A stretch of 64,000 bases of DNA from the NCBI GenBank assembly GCA_002350845.1, contig DEFL01000048.1, positions 26,098-90,097 on the forward strand. Direction: 5' to 3'. The first letter of the stretch is position 1, and the number at the start of each line of letters is the position of its first letter. The DNA comes from Christensenella sp. UBA2853. GTDB taxonomy: Bacteria; Bacillota; Clostridia; Christensenellales; Aristaeellaceae. Positions 1 through 8,602 of this stretch are shown here, one piece after another. The notes below the pieces were generated by a model. It made no database searches. It was not told the origin of the DNA and saw nothing but the letters and a program-made list of their open reading frames with translations. A program made the position numbers and the translations under genes.

Positions 1-174
1 ATGACCGATACCATGGGCCGTATGCATTCCGACGCCCAGTTCGCAGGTTCTTCCTCCGTCCCGGCACACGTCGAAATGATGGGCCTGATCGGTGCAGGCA
101 ACAACCCCATGGTTGGCATGACGGTTTCCACTGCTGTCTCCATTGAAGAAGCAGCCAAGGCCGGCAAATTCTGA
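1..174 (+). CDS. GGGtGRT family protein, C-terminal end (partial)
   Basis: The window opens inside this gene; 57 codons and the TGA stop are visible. The ATG at position 1 is an internal methionine, not the start. The residues (MTDTMGRMHSDAQFAGSS, then VPAHVEMMG and GNNPMVG) match the conserved C-terminus I know from the GGGtGRT family, a protein of roughly 330 residues common in anaerobic Firmicutes and archaea. Its biochemical function is not established. The diagnostic GGGtGRT motif itself lies upstream of the window. A terminator follows directly, so it ends its transcription unit. Confidence 0.85.
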   Translation: MTDTMGRMHSDAQFAGSSSVPAHVEMMGLIGAGNNPMVGMTVSTAVSIEEAAKAGKF

Positions 175-210
175 TCGGAGATCATCTGATCAGCTCGTTT
201 GATCAATAGA

Positions 211-241
211 GCGGCGATGCTTATGCTCGCCGCTTTTCCTT
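211..241 (+). terminator. Rho-independent terminator after GGGtGRT gene
   Basis: The arms GCGGCGA (211-217) and TCGCCGC (227-233) form a 7-bp GC-rich stem, followed by a T-rich run. Confidence 0.8.
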
Positions 242-303
242 TTCTTGGCCGTACTGTCATCATTCGTTTTTTTCAAATGTCTGTTTCTTTTCTGCTTTTA
301 CCG

Positions 304-312
304 TGGTATAAT
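304..312 (+). promoter_or_regulatory. Extended -10 promoter of the STAS gene
   Basis: TGGTATAAT is a consensus -10 with the TGn extension. No good -35 is visible 17 bp upstream (T-rich), so the extension probably carries recognition. It would leave a leader of about 130 nt before the STAS gene. Confidence 0.5.
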
Positions 313-450
313 GCTTGCAATATCAGATCATCCATATAATATCCTGTCACATTCATTCCAGTTTCATCATGGCAAGCCTCGATTGGCAGTGCTTTTTACA
401 AACCCTGTCTTTCAGTTGCCTGTCTGATCTTCAAGCAAAGGAGTTTACGC

Positions 451-750
451 ATGAATATCAACAAGTCGCAGAACGGAAATGAGCTGCTTGTCACGGTGGA
501 AGGTCGGATTGACACCGTAACCGCCCCTCAGTTCGAGCAGGAACTCATCGCTTCCCAGCTGGAAACGATCGATCGTCTGACGCTCGATTTCCAGAATCTG
601 GAGTATATCTCCTCGTCCGGACTTCGTGTGCTGATGCAGGTTTTGCAGACAGTGCCAAACAGCGATGGCATCGACATCATTCATGCCAATTCACTCGTCA
701 AAGAGATTTTTGGAGTGACCGGCCTGGACAGTCTTTTCCATATCAGCTGA
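451..750 (+). CDS. STAS-domain protein (anti-sigma factor antagonist-like)
   Basis: This 99-residue protein is a single STAS domain, the size of SpoIIAA/RsbV. In that family an unphosphorylated antagonist binds an anti-sigma kinase and frees a sigma factor; the control point is a serine ahead of helix 2. Here the motif YISSSGLRVLM (about residues 50-60) supplies that serine. The start is fixed by an AGGAG about 7 nt upstream of the ATG. The next gene looks like a degenerate partner of RsbW type, so the two probably form a switch module. No sigma factor gene is nearby, and the target is unknown. Confidence 0.85.
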   Translation: MNINKSQNGNELLVTVEGRIDTVTAPQFEQELIASQLETIDRLTLDFQNLEYISSSGLRVLMQVLQTVPNSDGIDIIHANSLVKEIFGVTGLDSLFHIS

Positions 751-826
751 GCCGGAGTCTTCCAGCCGCCCGGCATGTGGTCTGGTCTTAGTGATTTATG
801 CAGCATTCTATCAGGGAGGCATAAGT

Positions 827-1357
827 ATGAAAACTGATATCGTTCAAATCGATAATTTTGGCAACGGATTCGCGGAAGCTCTGGCGCAGACGAAAAAAGC
901 AGCTCAGTTCAGAGACCTGGGGCCCCATGAAAGTGCACGCCTTGAGCTGATCGCTGATGAAATGCTGAATCTCGCACGCAGTATCACCGGAGAATTGCAG
1001 GCTTCCTTCTGGATTGAATCGGATGCCCTGCATTTTGCCCTGAACATGACGACAAAAACCGTCATGGACAAGGAAAAACGCCGTCTGCTGATCGATTCAA
1101 CCACAAGCCGCAAGAACGCAGCCGCCAACAGCTTTATTTCAAGGCTCCGTGATGCATTCGAAGAAGCCATGCTTTCTGACACCAGCACGCAGCTGTATGA
1201 ACTGCCGGCTGATATTCAGGCAGACCTAGCCGGCAGGGACTTCCAGAGCCCGGAATGGGATCATTATGAGCAGTCCGTTCTATTCCGCCTCGCGGATGAT
1301 GTCAGTATCGGAATCCGCGGCGGAATGGTCAGTATGACGGTCACCAAGAATTTTTAA
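827..1357 (+). CDS. Anti-sigma-like (RsbW-related) partner of the STAS protein
   Basis: The protein has 176 residues. The ATG at 827 is chosen because GGGAGG lies 6-10 nt upstream; a GTG further up lacks this. The N-terminal part (SARLELIADEMLNLARSITGE) resembles the N-box helix of HATPase-fold anti-sigma kinases. The middle (KTVMDKEKRRLL, then TSRKNAAANSF) matches a clostridial family usually annotated only as 'ATP-binding protein' and found beside STAS genes. I do not see a clear glycine-rich G1 box, so kinase activity is doubtful. The strict pairing with the STAS gene suggests partner-switch signalling. The family link comes from memory of similar pairs, not from a search. Confidence 0.6.
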   Translation: MKTDIVQIDNFGNGFAEALAQTKKAAQFRDLGPHESARLELIADEMLNLARSITGELQASFWIESDALHFALNMTTKTVMDKEKRRLLIDSTTSRKNAAANSFISRLRDAFEEAMLSDTSTQLYELPADIQADLAGRDFQSPEWDHYEQSVLFRLADDVSIGIRGGMVSMTVTKNF

Positions 1358-1373
1358 TCTTCCATTGCCATCT

Positions 1374-1401
1374 CATCCTGCTTTCGGGCAGGATGTTTTT
1401 T
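1374..1401 (+). terminator. Rho-independent terminator
   Basis: The arms CATCCTGC (1374-1381) and GCAGGATG (1388-1395) are followed by six T residues. It ends the STAS/anti-sigma-like unit. Confidence 0.85.
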
Positions 1402-1500
1402 CATTGACCGATTGTAGCCCTGTCGTTTGCCTTCTGGTGCTTTTATGTGCATTTTGGCATGTTTGGAGTGATTTTTGTCCTGTTTTCCGACTTCTCAATC

Positions 1501-1529
1501 TTGACATAGGATAATTCTCATGTTAAGAT
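1501..1529 (+). promoter_or_regulatory. Promoter of the chvE-mmsAB operon
   Basis: TTGACA (1501-1506), a 17-bp spacer and TAAGAT (1524-1529) with a TGT extension form a near-consensus sigma-A promoter. The leader to the chvE start is about 50 nt. I see no obvious operator palindrome. Confidence 0.8.
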
Positions 1530-1585
1530 ACGTGCAGATTTGTGGAGGCTACATCCACAAAAAATTAAATAAGGAGAGTTGTACT

Positions 1586-2629
1586 ATGAAAAGATTAGTC
1601 TCTATCCTTCTGTGCGTCATGATGGTCTGTGTATTCGCCAATGCGTTTGCCGAAGGCAAAGTTGGCGTCTCCATGCCCACCAAGGATCTGCAGCGCTGGA
1701 ATCAGGACGGCGAGAACATGCAGAAGATGCTGGAAGAAGCCGGCTACACGGTTGACCTCCAGTATGCTTCCAATGACGTCCAGCAGCAGCTCAACCAGGT
1801 GACCAACATGATCAACGGCGGCTGCGACGTCGTTGTGATTGCTGCCATCGAAGGTTCTTCCCTCGGTTCTGCTCTTGACCTTGCCAAGGAAAAGGGCATC
1901 CCGGTCATCGCTTATGACCGTCTCCTGATGGAATCGGATGCTGTTTCCTACTATGCCACCTTCGACAACTACAAGGTCGGCACCGTGCAGGGCGAATATA
2001 TCAAGCAGGCCCTGGATCTGGACAACCAGGCTGGTCCCTTCGCTCTCGAAGTGACTGCCGGCGACCCCGGTGACAACAATGCCAACTTCTTCTACAGCGG
2101 CGCTATGGACGTGCTCCAGCCCTACATCGACGCTGGCAAGCTCGTTGTGAAGTCCGGCCAGATCGCTTTCAACGATGTTGCTACCCCCACCTGGAAGACT
2201 GAAGTTGCCCAGAACCGTGCCAGCAGCATTCTCTCCTCTTTCTATGCTGATGGTTCCAACATCGATGTATGGCTCTGCTCCAACGACTCCACCGCTCTGG
2301 GCGTCATCAACGCTCTGGAAGACAACTATGACGGCGAATGGCCCATCATCACCGGCCAGGACTGCGACAAGCCCAACGTCAAAAAGATGATCGAAGGCAA
2401 GCAGGCCATGTCCGTGTTCAAGGATACCCGTACCCTGGCTGCTCAGGTTGTGAAGATGGTCGGTCAGATCCTCGCCGGCGAAACCGTTGACGTCAACGAC
2501 ACCACCACCTACAACAACAATAAGATCGTTGTTCCGTCCTTCCTGTGCGAACCTGTTTTCGGCAGTGCTGACAACTATGTTGAGCTGCTTCTTGACTCCG
2601 GTTACTACACTGAGGAAGATCTGAAGTAA
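1586..2629 (+). CDS. chvE: Multiple-monosaccharide ABC transporter substrate-binding protein
   Basis: This 347-residue protein is a periplasmic-binding-protein type I sugar receptor of the ChvE/MmsE type; relatives bind xylose, glucose, galactose or arabinose and feed MmsAB permeases. The start at 1586 has AAGGAGAG upstream; an upstream in-frame ATG at 1520 lies inside the promoter. Residues 1-22 form a signal peptide ending ANAFA-EG, a signal-peptidase I site without a lipobox cysteine. Hallmarks include DVVVIAAIEGSSL near residue 90 and GQDCDKPNVKKMIEGKQ near 270. It is the first gene of the operon and is separated from mmsA by a strong hairpin, which usually gives the binding protein higher expression. 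Confidence 0.9.
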   Translation: MKRLVSILLCVMMVCVFANAFAEGKVGVSMPTKDLQRWNQDGENMQKMLEEAGYTVDLQYASNDVQQQLNQVTNMINGGCDVVVIAAIEGSSLGSALDLAKEKGIPVIAYDRLLMESDAVSYYATFDNYKVGTVQGEYIKQALDLDNQAGPFALEVTAGDPGDNNANFFYSGAMDVLQPYIDAGKLVVKSGQIAFNDVATPTWKTEVAQNRASSILSSFYADGSNIDVWLCSNDSTALGVINALEDNYDGEWPIITGQDCDKPNVKKMIEGKQAMSVFKDTRTLAAQVVKMVGQILAGETVDVNDTTTYNNNKIVVPSFLCEPVFGSADNYVELLLDSGYYTEEDLK

Positions 2630-2651
2630 TTCTACACATTCGTTGAACAGG

Positions 2652-2676
2652 TGCAGGCGGGCAAAGCCCGCCTGCA
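2652..2676 (+). terminator. Intercistronic hairpin between chvE and mmsA
   Basis: The 11-bp arms TGCAGGCGGGC and GCCCGCCTGCA flank an AAA loop. Only a weak T-run follows (TTCTTTCC). It probably acts as a partial terminator or 3'-end stabiliser that sets chvE expression above mmsAB. Confidence 0.65.
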
Positions 2677-2736
2677 TTCTTTCCAATTTTCGGGGGAGTA
2701 CTGAGTTTCCCACTACGGAAAAGCTGGAGGAGAGCC

Positions 2737-4281
2737 ATGGCCAAGATTCTGCTGGAAATGAAGAATATCACGAAGACTTTTCCGGGTGTAAAAGCGCTCG
2801 ACAATGTCAATCTTCAGGTCGAAGAGGGGGAGATCCATGCACTGGTCGGGGAAAATGGTGCAGGCAAATCCACCCTGATGAACGTGCTGAGCGGCATTTA
2901 TCCATACGGAACCTATGAAGGGGATATAATTTACAACGGACAGGTCTGCAAATTCTCAACCATTAAGGATTCAGAAAAACTGGGCATCGTCATCATTCAT
3001 CAGGAGCTTGCCCTGGTGCCTGAAATGACGATCGGCGAAAACATGTATCTCGGCAATGAATGCGGTCACCGGTTTGCAATCAACTGGAACAAGACCTATT
3101 CTGAAGCCGACAAGTATCTGAAAATGGTCGGTCTGGAAGAAAGCTCCAAGATCCAGGTCAAAACCATCGGTACAGGAAAACAGCAGCTGGTGGAAATTGC
3201 CAAGGCTCTGGCCAAGCAGGCCAAGCTGCTGATTCTGGATGAACCAACATCCTCACTGAACGAAGAAGATTCCCGCGCACTGCTGGACCTGATGCTGAGT
3301 TTTAAGAAGCAGGGCATGACGATGATCATCATCACCCACAAACTCAACGAAGTGTCCTATGTCGCGGATAAAATAACCGTCATCCGTGACGGAACCACCA
3401 TTGAAACCATTGACAACCACGGCAAAGAGCCGGTCAGTGAAGAGCGGATTATCAAGGGCATGGTCGGCCGTGAAATCACCAACCGCTTCCCCAAGCGTGA
3501 AAACGTGCCGATCGGCGATATCCGGATGGAAGTCAATCACTGGACCGTGCACCATCCGCTGTACCCTGAGCGGAAAGTCGTGGATGATGTCTCCATGTAT
3601 GTGCGCAAGGGTGAAGTGGTCGGCATTTACGGCCTGATGGGTGCAGGGCGCACAGAACTGGCCATGAGTATTTTCGGCCAGAGTTACGGCGTCAATTTCT
3701 CCGGCGAACTGAAGCTCGACGGGAAACCTGTCAAAATGCGCAAGAGTGAAGCCGATGCCATCCGCCACCGGATTGCCTATGTCACAGAAGACCGCAAAGG
3801 CAACGGCCTGGTGCTCAGTCAGTCCATCAAGGTGAATACCTCCCTGGCCAACCTGAATGCCATTTCCAGTCATACCGTCATCGACAGCGATAAAGAATAC
3901 GCTGTGGCGGAGGACTACAGGAAAAAGCTGAGCATCAAGACACCTTCCGTGGAACAGCTCGTGGGCAACCTGTCCGGCGGCAACCAGCAGAAGGTGCTGC
4001 TGGCCAAATGGATGTTTGCCGAACCTGACATTCTGCTGCTGGACGAGCCGACCCGCGGCATTGACGTCGGTGCCAAATATGAAATCTACTGCATCATCAA
4101 TGATCTGGCTGCTGCCGGCAAGTGCGTCGTCCTCATTTCCTCCGAACTGCCTGAAGTTCTGGGCATGAGCGACCGCATCTATATCATGAATGAAGCCCGG
4201 ATCGTTGGGGAAATGAAAGCCGAGGATGCCACGCAGGAAAGCATTATGCAGGTCATCCTCAGATCAGGAAGGGGGGCATAA
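2737..4281 (+). CDS. mmsA: Multiple-monosaccharide ABC transporter ATP-binding protein
   Basis: The protein has 514 residues, the usual length for the double-ATPase sugar importer subunit of the MmsA/GguA/XylG type. The first half carries Walker A GENGAGKST (about 38-46) and Walker B LLILDEPTSSL. The second half has the degenerate Walker A GLMGAGRTE, the signature LSGGNQQK and Walker B ILLLDEPTRGID. A degenerate second P-loop is normal for this family. The ribosome binding site GGAGGAG lies just upstream of the ATG. The stop is 2 nt from the first permease start, indicating translational coupling. It energises uptake of the sugar bound by ChvE. Confidence 0.93.
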   Translation: MAKILLEMKNITKTFPGVKALDNVNLQVEEGEIHALVGENGAGKSTLMNVLSGIYPYGTYEGDIIYNGQVCKFSTIKDSEKLGIVIIHQELALVPEMTIGENMYLGNECGHRFAINWNKTYSEADKYLKMVGLEESSKIQVKTIGTGKQQLVEIAKALAKQAKLLILDEPTSSLNEEDSRALLDLMLSFKKQGMTMIIITHKLNEVSYVADKITVIRDGTTIETIDNHGKEPVSEERIIKGMVGREITNRFPKRENVPIGDIRMEVNHWTVHHPLYPERKVVDDVSMYVRKGEVVGIYGLMGAGRTELAMSIFGQSYGVNFSGELKLDGKPVKMRKSEADAIRHRIAYVTEDRKGNGLVLSQSIKVNTSLANLNAISSHTVIDSDKEYAVAEDYRKKLSIKTPSVEQLVGNLSGGNQQKVLLAKWMFAEPDILLLDEPTRGIDVGAKYEIYCIINDLAAAGKCVVLISSELPEVLGMSDRIYIMNEARIVGEMKAEDATQESIMQVILRSGRGA

Positions 4282-4283
4282 CG

Positions 4284-5585
4284 ATGAGTCAGCAGACAAA
4301 GGCATCCCCGGACCGCAGACAGCAGCTTTCCGAGTTTCTGAAAAGCGGAAAGGCCAGTGCATTCCTGCAGAAGTACACGATGTCCATTGCACTGGTCGTT
4401 GTGACCATCATCTTTGCATCATGGAAAGGCAAGGAGGGACTGATCCTCCTGCCGTCCAACCTGACCGGTCTGATTGCTGAAAACGCCTATGTGTTTGTTC
4501 TGGCCACCGGCATGCTGCTGTGTATTCTGACAGGCGGCAACATTGACCTGTCTGTCGGTTCCGTCGTCTGCTTCACGGCAGCTGTGGGCTGCACAATGAT
4601 GGCCGCCGGCGCCAATATGTGGGTGACCGTCCTCGTCATGCTGCTGATCGGCCTGGCCATCGGTGTTTTCCAGGGTTTCTGGATCGCCAAACTCAGAGTG
4701 CCGGCCTTCATTGCAACCCTGTCAGGCATGTATGCCTTCCGCGGTTTTTCCAATGTGGTGCTCAACGGCTACCGCGTTGACATCAGCAATGACGGCTTCC
4801 TCATGCTCTTCGGCAACGGAAAAACCAGCTTCATCCCCGATTTTATCCGCAGCGCCAATCCCGGTCTCGACTCGGTCTTTACCAAGGACAATGCGTTCCT
4901 GACCCGTCTGATCGGCGAAAACTTCGTCACCAAATTCAACGTGACCTGCATGTGCATCGGCATCATTGCAGCCCTCATCTTCATCGCTCTGCGCGTGCAC
5001 AAGATCCTGACCCAGAAGAAACTGAATATCAGCCAGTCGATTCCCGGCCAGATTGTCTCCATGATCATCATCGCCGCCCTGGTCCTCTGGGTCAGCTTCA
5101 AGCTGGCCTGCTACAGAGGCTTCCCCATGGTCCTGATCTGGATCTGCCTCGTTCTGGGCATCTATGCATACATCACCAACAAGACAGCGATCGGACGCCA
5201 TCTGTATGCAGTGGGCGGCAACGAAAAAGCCACCGCGCTCTCAGGTGTCAAGACACGCAATGTCTACTGGTTTGCCTATGCCAATATCGGACTTCTGGCA
5301 GGTCTGGCCGGCATCCTGACAGCCGGCCGCGCCAAGGGCATTGACCCGGTCTACGGCGAAGGCTATGAAATGGACGCCATCGCAGCCTGCTTCATCGGCG
5401 GTGCCTCAGCCTACGGCGGCATCGGCAAAGTGTCCGGCATGATCATCGGCGCCATCCTGATGGGTGTCATCAACAAGGGCATGATCATTGTCGGCGTCGA
5501 CGCCAACTATCAGAAAGTCGTCAAAGGCATCGTGCTGCTGGTCGCGGTCATGTTCGACGTCCTGTCCAAACGGCAGAAGCGGTAA
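4284..5585 (+). CDS. mmsB: Multiple-monosaccharide ABC transporter permease, first copy
   Basis: This 433-residue polytopic membrane protein is of the MmsB/GguB/XylH (BPD_transp_2) family. The family signatures are visible: LCILTGGNIDLSVGS near residue 75, KTAIGRHLYAVGGNEKAT near 300, and AIAACFIGGASAYGGIGKVSG near 365. It forms the membrane channel of the ChvE-MmsA importer. A shorter paralogue follows after 20 nt, so the channel may be a heterodimer. The start is preceded by AGGAAGGGGGG, which overlaps the end of mmsA. Confidence 0.9.
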   Translation: MSQQTKASPDRRQQLSEFLKSGKASAFLQKYTMSIALVVVTIIFASWKGKEGLILLPSNLTGLIAENAYVFVLATGMLLCILTGGNIDLSVGSVVCFTAAVGCTMMAAGANMWVTVLVMLLIGLAIGVFQGFWIAKLRVPAFIATLSGMYAFRGFSNVVLNGYRVDISNDGFLMLFGNGKTSFIPDFIRSANPGLDSVFTKDNAFLTRLIGENFVTKFNVTCMCIGIIAALIFIALRVHKILTQKKLNISQSIPGQIVSMIIIAALVLWVSFKLACYRGFPMVLIWICLVLGIYAYITNKTAIGRHLYAVGGNEKATALSGVKTRNVYWFAYANIGLLAGLAGILTAGRAKGIDPVYGEGYEMDAIAACFIGGASAYGGIGKVSGMIIGAILMGVINKGMIIVGVDANYQKVVKGIVLLVAVMFDVLSKRQKR

Positions 5586-5605
5586 CGCGGGAAGGAGGAA
5601 AATTC

Positions 5606-6775
5606 ATGGATGTGAAATCGTTTCTTACCGCGTTAAAGAAAAACGCGATGCTGGTTGTGCTGGTGCTCGTCTATCTGTTCTTTGTGATTCTGACCAAAGG
5701 CGGCATTTTCAGTCCTTCCAGTTTCACCGAACTGATCAATCAGAATGCATATGTCTATATCCTCGGTGCCGGCATGCTCATGTGCATGCTCACCGGCGGC
5801 AACATTGACCTGAGCTGCGGCGCCTTCGTGTGTCTGCTGGGTGCCCTCGGCGGCGTGTTCATGATCGTCCGCGGCATGGGCACCGGCGTCTCGATTCTCC
5901 TGATGCTGCTCATCGGTATCGCCTATGGCTGCGGTCTGGGCTATCTGATTGCCTATGTCCATGTCCCGCCGTGGATTGCAACGCTCGCCGGCTTCCTGGC
6001 CTTCCGCGGGCTTGGCACGTCCATTCTTTCTTCCAACTCCAAGACCGGCTCCCTCGCGCCGTTCCCTGTGGATTTCCAGAATCTGTTCTATGGAAGAATC
6101 TTCCCGACAGAAAAAGGCGTCCTCAATATCCCATGCTTTGCCTTTGGCCTGCTCGCTTCCCTGATGGTGGTGCTCATTCTCTTCCGCACCCGCAGCAGCC
6201 GCCTGGCGAAGGGCTATGAGGCCGATACATTGAAGCAGGTCGCTCTCAAGAGTGCTCTGGGAAGTGCCGTCATTATTCTGGTCATGACCAAGCTGGCCCT
6301 GGACGGCGGTATTCCCACCACACTGGTCTGGGTGGCAGGCATCATCCTGATCTACAGTTTCATCACCAGCAAAACCACGATCGGCCGTCACTTCTATGTG
6401 GTCGGCGGAAACATGGAAGCAGCGCGTCTCTCCGGTGTCAACACCCGCCGCATCATGTTCATCGCCTACCTGAATATGGCCGTCCTGACCAGCATTGCCA
6501 CCATGAGTGTCGTCGCCCGTTCCCAGTCAGCCTACGCGGATATTGGCAAGAACTTTGAAATGGATGCCATCTCCGCCTGCGTGGTCGGCGGCGTCTCCGC
6601 CAGCGGCGGTGCAGGCACGGTGCTGGGCATGGTGATCGGTGCAACGCTCATCGGCGTCATCAATCTGGGCATGAGCCTGATCAGCCTGGATGCCAACTAC
6701 CAGCGCGTCATCAAAGGGTTCGTCCTTCTGGCCGCTGTGGTATTCGATATCGTATCCAAGAAACGGGAAAAATAA
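5606..6775 (+). CDS. Second, divergent monosaccharide ABC transporter permease
   Basis: At 389 residues this is a paralogue of the preceding permease, with LMCMLTGGNIDLSCG, KTTIGRHFYVVGGNMEAARLSG and ISACVVGGVSASGGAGTV. It is shorter by about 40 residues, mostly at the N-terminus and in one loop. GAAGGAGG precedes the ATG, and it is clearly in the same operon. Tandem non-identical permeases in this ABC class (compare LsrC/LsrD or YtfT/YjfF) form heteromeric channels, which I infer here. A hairpin follows and the operon ends. Confidence 0.87.
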   Translation: MDVKSFLTALKKNAMLVVLVLVYLFFVILTKGGIFSPSSFTELINQNAYVYILGAGMLMCMLTGGNIDLSCGAFVCLLGALGGVFMIVRGMGTGVSILLMLLIGIAYGCGLGYLIAYVHVPPWIATLAGFLAFRGLGTSILSSNSKTGSLAPFPVDFQNLFYGRIFPTEKGVLNIPCFAFGLLASLMVVLILFRTRSSRLAKGYEADTLKQVALKSALGSAVIILVMTKLALDGGIPTTLVWVAGIILIYSFITSKTTIGRHFYVVGGNMEAARLSGVNTRRIMFIAYLNMAVLTSIATMSVVARSQSAYADIGKNFEMDAISACVVGGVSASGGAGTVLGMVIGATLIGVINLGMSLISLDANYQRVIKGFVLLAAVVFDIVSKKREK

Positions 6776-6786
6776 AGAACCCTTCG

Positions 6787-6813
6787 GCCCCCGTGGTCCC
6801 CACGGGGGCTTCT
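6787..6813 (+). terminator. Terminator hairpin after the mms operon
   Basis: The 10-bp arms GCCCCCGTGG and CCACGGGGGC flank a TCC loop. The T-run is weak (CTTCTCC), so readthrough into the small genes downstream is possible. Confidence 0.65.
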
Positions 6814-6850
6814 CCCTGTATACACCTTTATTTCCAGGAGGTTTGCACCG

Positions 6851-7099
6851 GTGATCAACGGGAAAAACAGATCCTATCTGATCGGCATCGTTGCCCTGTA
6901 TCTGCTGTATATCAGCTATGAGCTTTTTCAGGGGCGTGAGGAAACGAACACCACCATGACCCCGACCGCCCGTATCCTGTTCATTGTTTTCTTCATTCTC
7001 GCCGCAGCTGGACTTCTGGTCTACGCCGTCCGTGTCTGGAAGCGCAGCGGGGAGGAAGAACAAAAGTCTCCGCAGGATGACAACAACAATCTGAAGTAA
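6851..7099 (+). CDS. Small two-helix membrane protein
   Basis: I do not recognise this 82-residue protein. The GTG start is set by CCAGGAGG 8 nt upstream. Two hydrophobic segments (about residues 10-24 and 37-58) are separated by a polar loop, and the C-terminus is charged (KRSGEEEQKSP), so it is probably a small inner-membrane protein. It lies 12 nt upstream of another unknown gene and probably shares a transcript with it and the AEC transporter. Confidence 0.6.
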   Translation: MINGKNRSYLIGIVALYLLYISYELFQGREETNTTMTPTARILFIVFFILAAAGLLVYAVRVWKRSGEEEQKSPQDDNNNLK

Positions 7100-7111
7100 G
7101 GAAAGAGACGA

Positions 7112-7543
7112 ATGGAAGAATACCTTACCGCTCTTGAACAGGCGTTCATCACCTACCGCCAGGACATCGAAAACTGTCAGAAGAAAAGCAGGCCGACTGA
7201 CGGACTGCTCGGGTTCGGGCATTCCCTGAAGGACGATGCCTGCCATGAGCGTTTTGATGAACGCATCGCCCAGACTGTATCCGATCTCTGCAAGGCAGGT
7301 CCTGCCCCTGAAACGGCCGAGCAGGCTGTTGCCCTGCTGATTGCGCGGAGCGATTCTGCCTCCTGGCCTCTGGCCGCGCAATGGATGCTTCGTGCCATTG
7401 AACGCCACAGCCTCCCGCTCATTCCCTTCCTCGCACCTGCTGCGGCCGCCCGTCTTCAGAAGGACTATGCTGCACGGTACCGGCCATGGGACCGTCTCCC
7501 CGCGCAGAAAGAAGTCCTGAAAGCGCTCAGAGACGCCTGCTGA
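7112..7543 (+). CDS. Hypothetical soluble protein
   Basis: This is a 143-residue protein of unrecognised family. The start has GGAAAGAGACG upstream. The sequence is mostly helical and slightly acidic with no signal peptide. Its middle (residues 60-105) is rich in alanine, and the FGHSLKDDACHERFDE stretch holds the only cysteine/histidine cluster. Spacing is 12 nt after the small membrane protein and 22 nt before the transporter, so it is likely co-transcribed. Confidence 0.6.
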   Translation: MEEYLTALEQAFITYRQDIENCQKKSRPTDGLLGFGHSLKDDACHERFDERIAQTVSDLCKAGPAPETAEQAVALLIARSDSASWPLAAQWMLRAIERHSLPLIPFLAPAAAARLQKDYAARYRPWDRLPAQKEVLKALRDAC

Positions 7544-7565
7544 TTCGTAGCAGAAAGGAGTTCGC

Positions 7566-8495
7566 GTGACAGAAATGCTTCGGACCATCCTCCCGGTGGT
7601 TCTGATGCTGCTGATCGGCATACTCTGCCGGAAAAAACAGATCATCACCCGGGAAGGAATCGATGCGCTCAAAAGTGTTGTCGTCAGCATTGCTCTTCCC
7701 GCTGTTCTGCTCAATGCCTTTGCCACCACCCAGTACACCCTCATGGACATCCTGATTCCGCTGTTCATGTTCCTCATCTGCCTGACCGGGTGGGGGTGCG
7801 GACATCTGGCGGCGAGATTGTCGGAAGGGCATGCGCGGTTTGTCCCGTTCCTGACCACGGGCTTTGAGGCAGGCATGCTCGGTTATGCCCTGTTCAACAT
7901 GCTCTATGGCGCGCAGCGCACGGCAGAGTTTGCCCGCATTGACCTCGGTCAGGTGCTCTTTGTGTTTACGCTCTACAAAATCCTTCTCGGTTTCAATACC
8001 CGCCAGAAGACCTCCGCGCGGCAGCTGGTCCGGGAAATGGTGTTTTCCCCCATTATTCTCTCTATCGCAGCCGGTGTGCTCCTCGGTGCAACCGGGCTGT
8101 ATGAGCTGATGAAACCTTCCGGACTGAGCGGTGTATTCGATGCCTGTACTGCGTTCATTTCAGCGCCGACCAGTGCATTGATTCTGCTCGTGATCGGATA
8201 TGACCTGGTCCTTAACGATATTCCCTGGAAGGAAACGCTCCGGGTTGTCGCAGCGCGCCTTGTTCTGATGCTGGTCCTCCGCACGGTTCTGCTGTGGGTG
8301 CTGGGCATCCTCTGGCCCGCCGTCGATCTGACCAATGCAGTCAATGTCATGTTCATCCTGCCGCCACCCTTTGTCCTGACGGTCTTTGCAGATGATGCAG
8401 AGGAGAGAACCTTTATTTCTTCCGTGCTGTCCGTCTCCACCCTGACCGCTATTCTCGGGTTTGCCGTGATGGCCATTCTCGGCGCGGCGGGATAA
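7566..8495 (+). CDS. AEC family transporter
   Basis: The protein has 309 residues and about ten hydrophobic segments. It belongs to the auxin-efflux-carrier (AEC) family of bacterial organic-anion transporters: an N-terminal IGILCRKKQIITREGIDALKS, where a helix is followed by the conserved polar turn, and GFEAGMLGYALFN. Family members move malate, malonate or other carboxylates; the substrate here is unknown. The GTG start is preceded by AGAAAGGAG. It is the last gene of a three-gene run. Confidence 0.8.
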   Translation: MTEMLRTILPVVLMLLIGILCRKKQIITREGIDALKSVVVSIALPAVLLNAFATTQYTLMDILIPLFMFLICLTGWGCGHLAARLSEGHARFVPFLTTGFEAGMLGYALFNMLYGAQRTAEFARIDLGQVLFVFTLYKILLGFNTRQKTSARQLVREMVFSPIILSIAAGVLLGATGLYELMKPSGLSGVFDACTAFISAPTSALILLVIGYDLVLNDIPWKETLRVVAARLVLMLVLRTVLLWVLGILWPAVDLTNAVNVMFILPPPFVLTVFADDAEERTFISSVLSVSTLTAILGFAVMAILGAAG

Positions 8496-8527
8496 ACCAT
8501 ATCGTCTCCTGTGCCTCTTGACAGGGA

Positions 8528-8536
8528 TGGTACAAT
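8528..8536 (+). promoter_or_regulatory. Possible extended -10 promoter
   Basis: TGGTACAAT is a good extended -10. A TTGACA at 8518 is only 7 bp upstream, too close to be its -35. It would serve the YczE/YitT-like gene. Confidence 0.35.
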
Positions 8537-8602
8537 GAGTTTGAGCTTTTGCCGTTTCTATACCAAACGGCAGAAGCCTATTATTTTGTCTGGAGGCATT
8601 CT

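Noticed and set aside
1520..1585. Longer start of chvE at an upstream ATG
   Set aside because: That ATG lies within the promoter -10 region; the ATG at 1586 has the ribosome binding site and a signal peptide follows it.
1595..2713. A 372-codon minus-strand frame opposite chvE
   Set aside because: Shadow of chvE; it would run through the chvE terminator hairpin and has no start signals.
8518..8536. TTGACA close to TACAAT, first read as a full promoter
   Set aside because: The spacing is only 7 bp, so the TTGACA cannot be the -35 of this -10. Only the extended -10 was kept, at low confidence.
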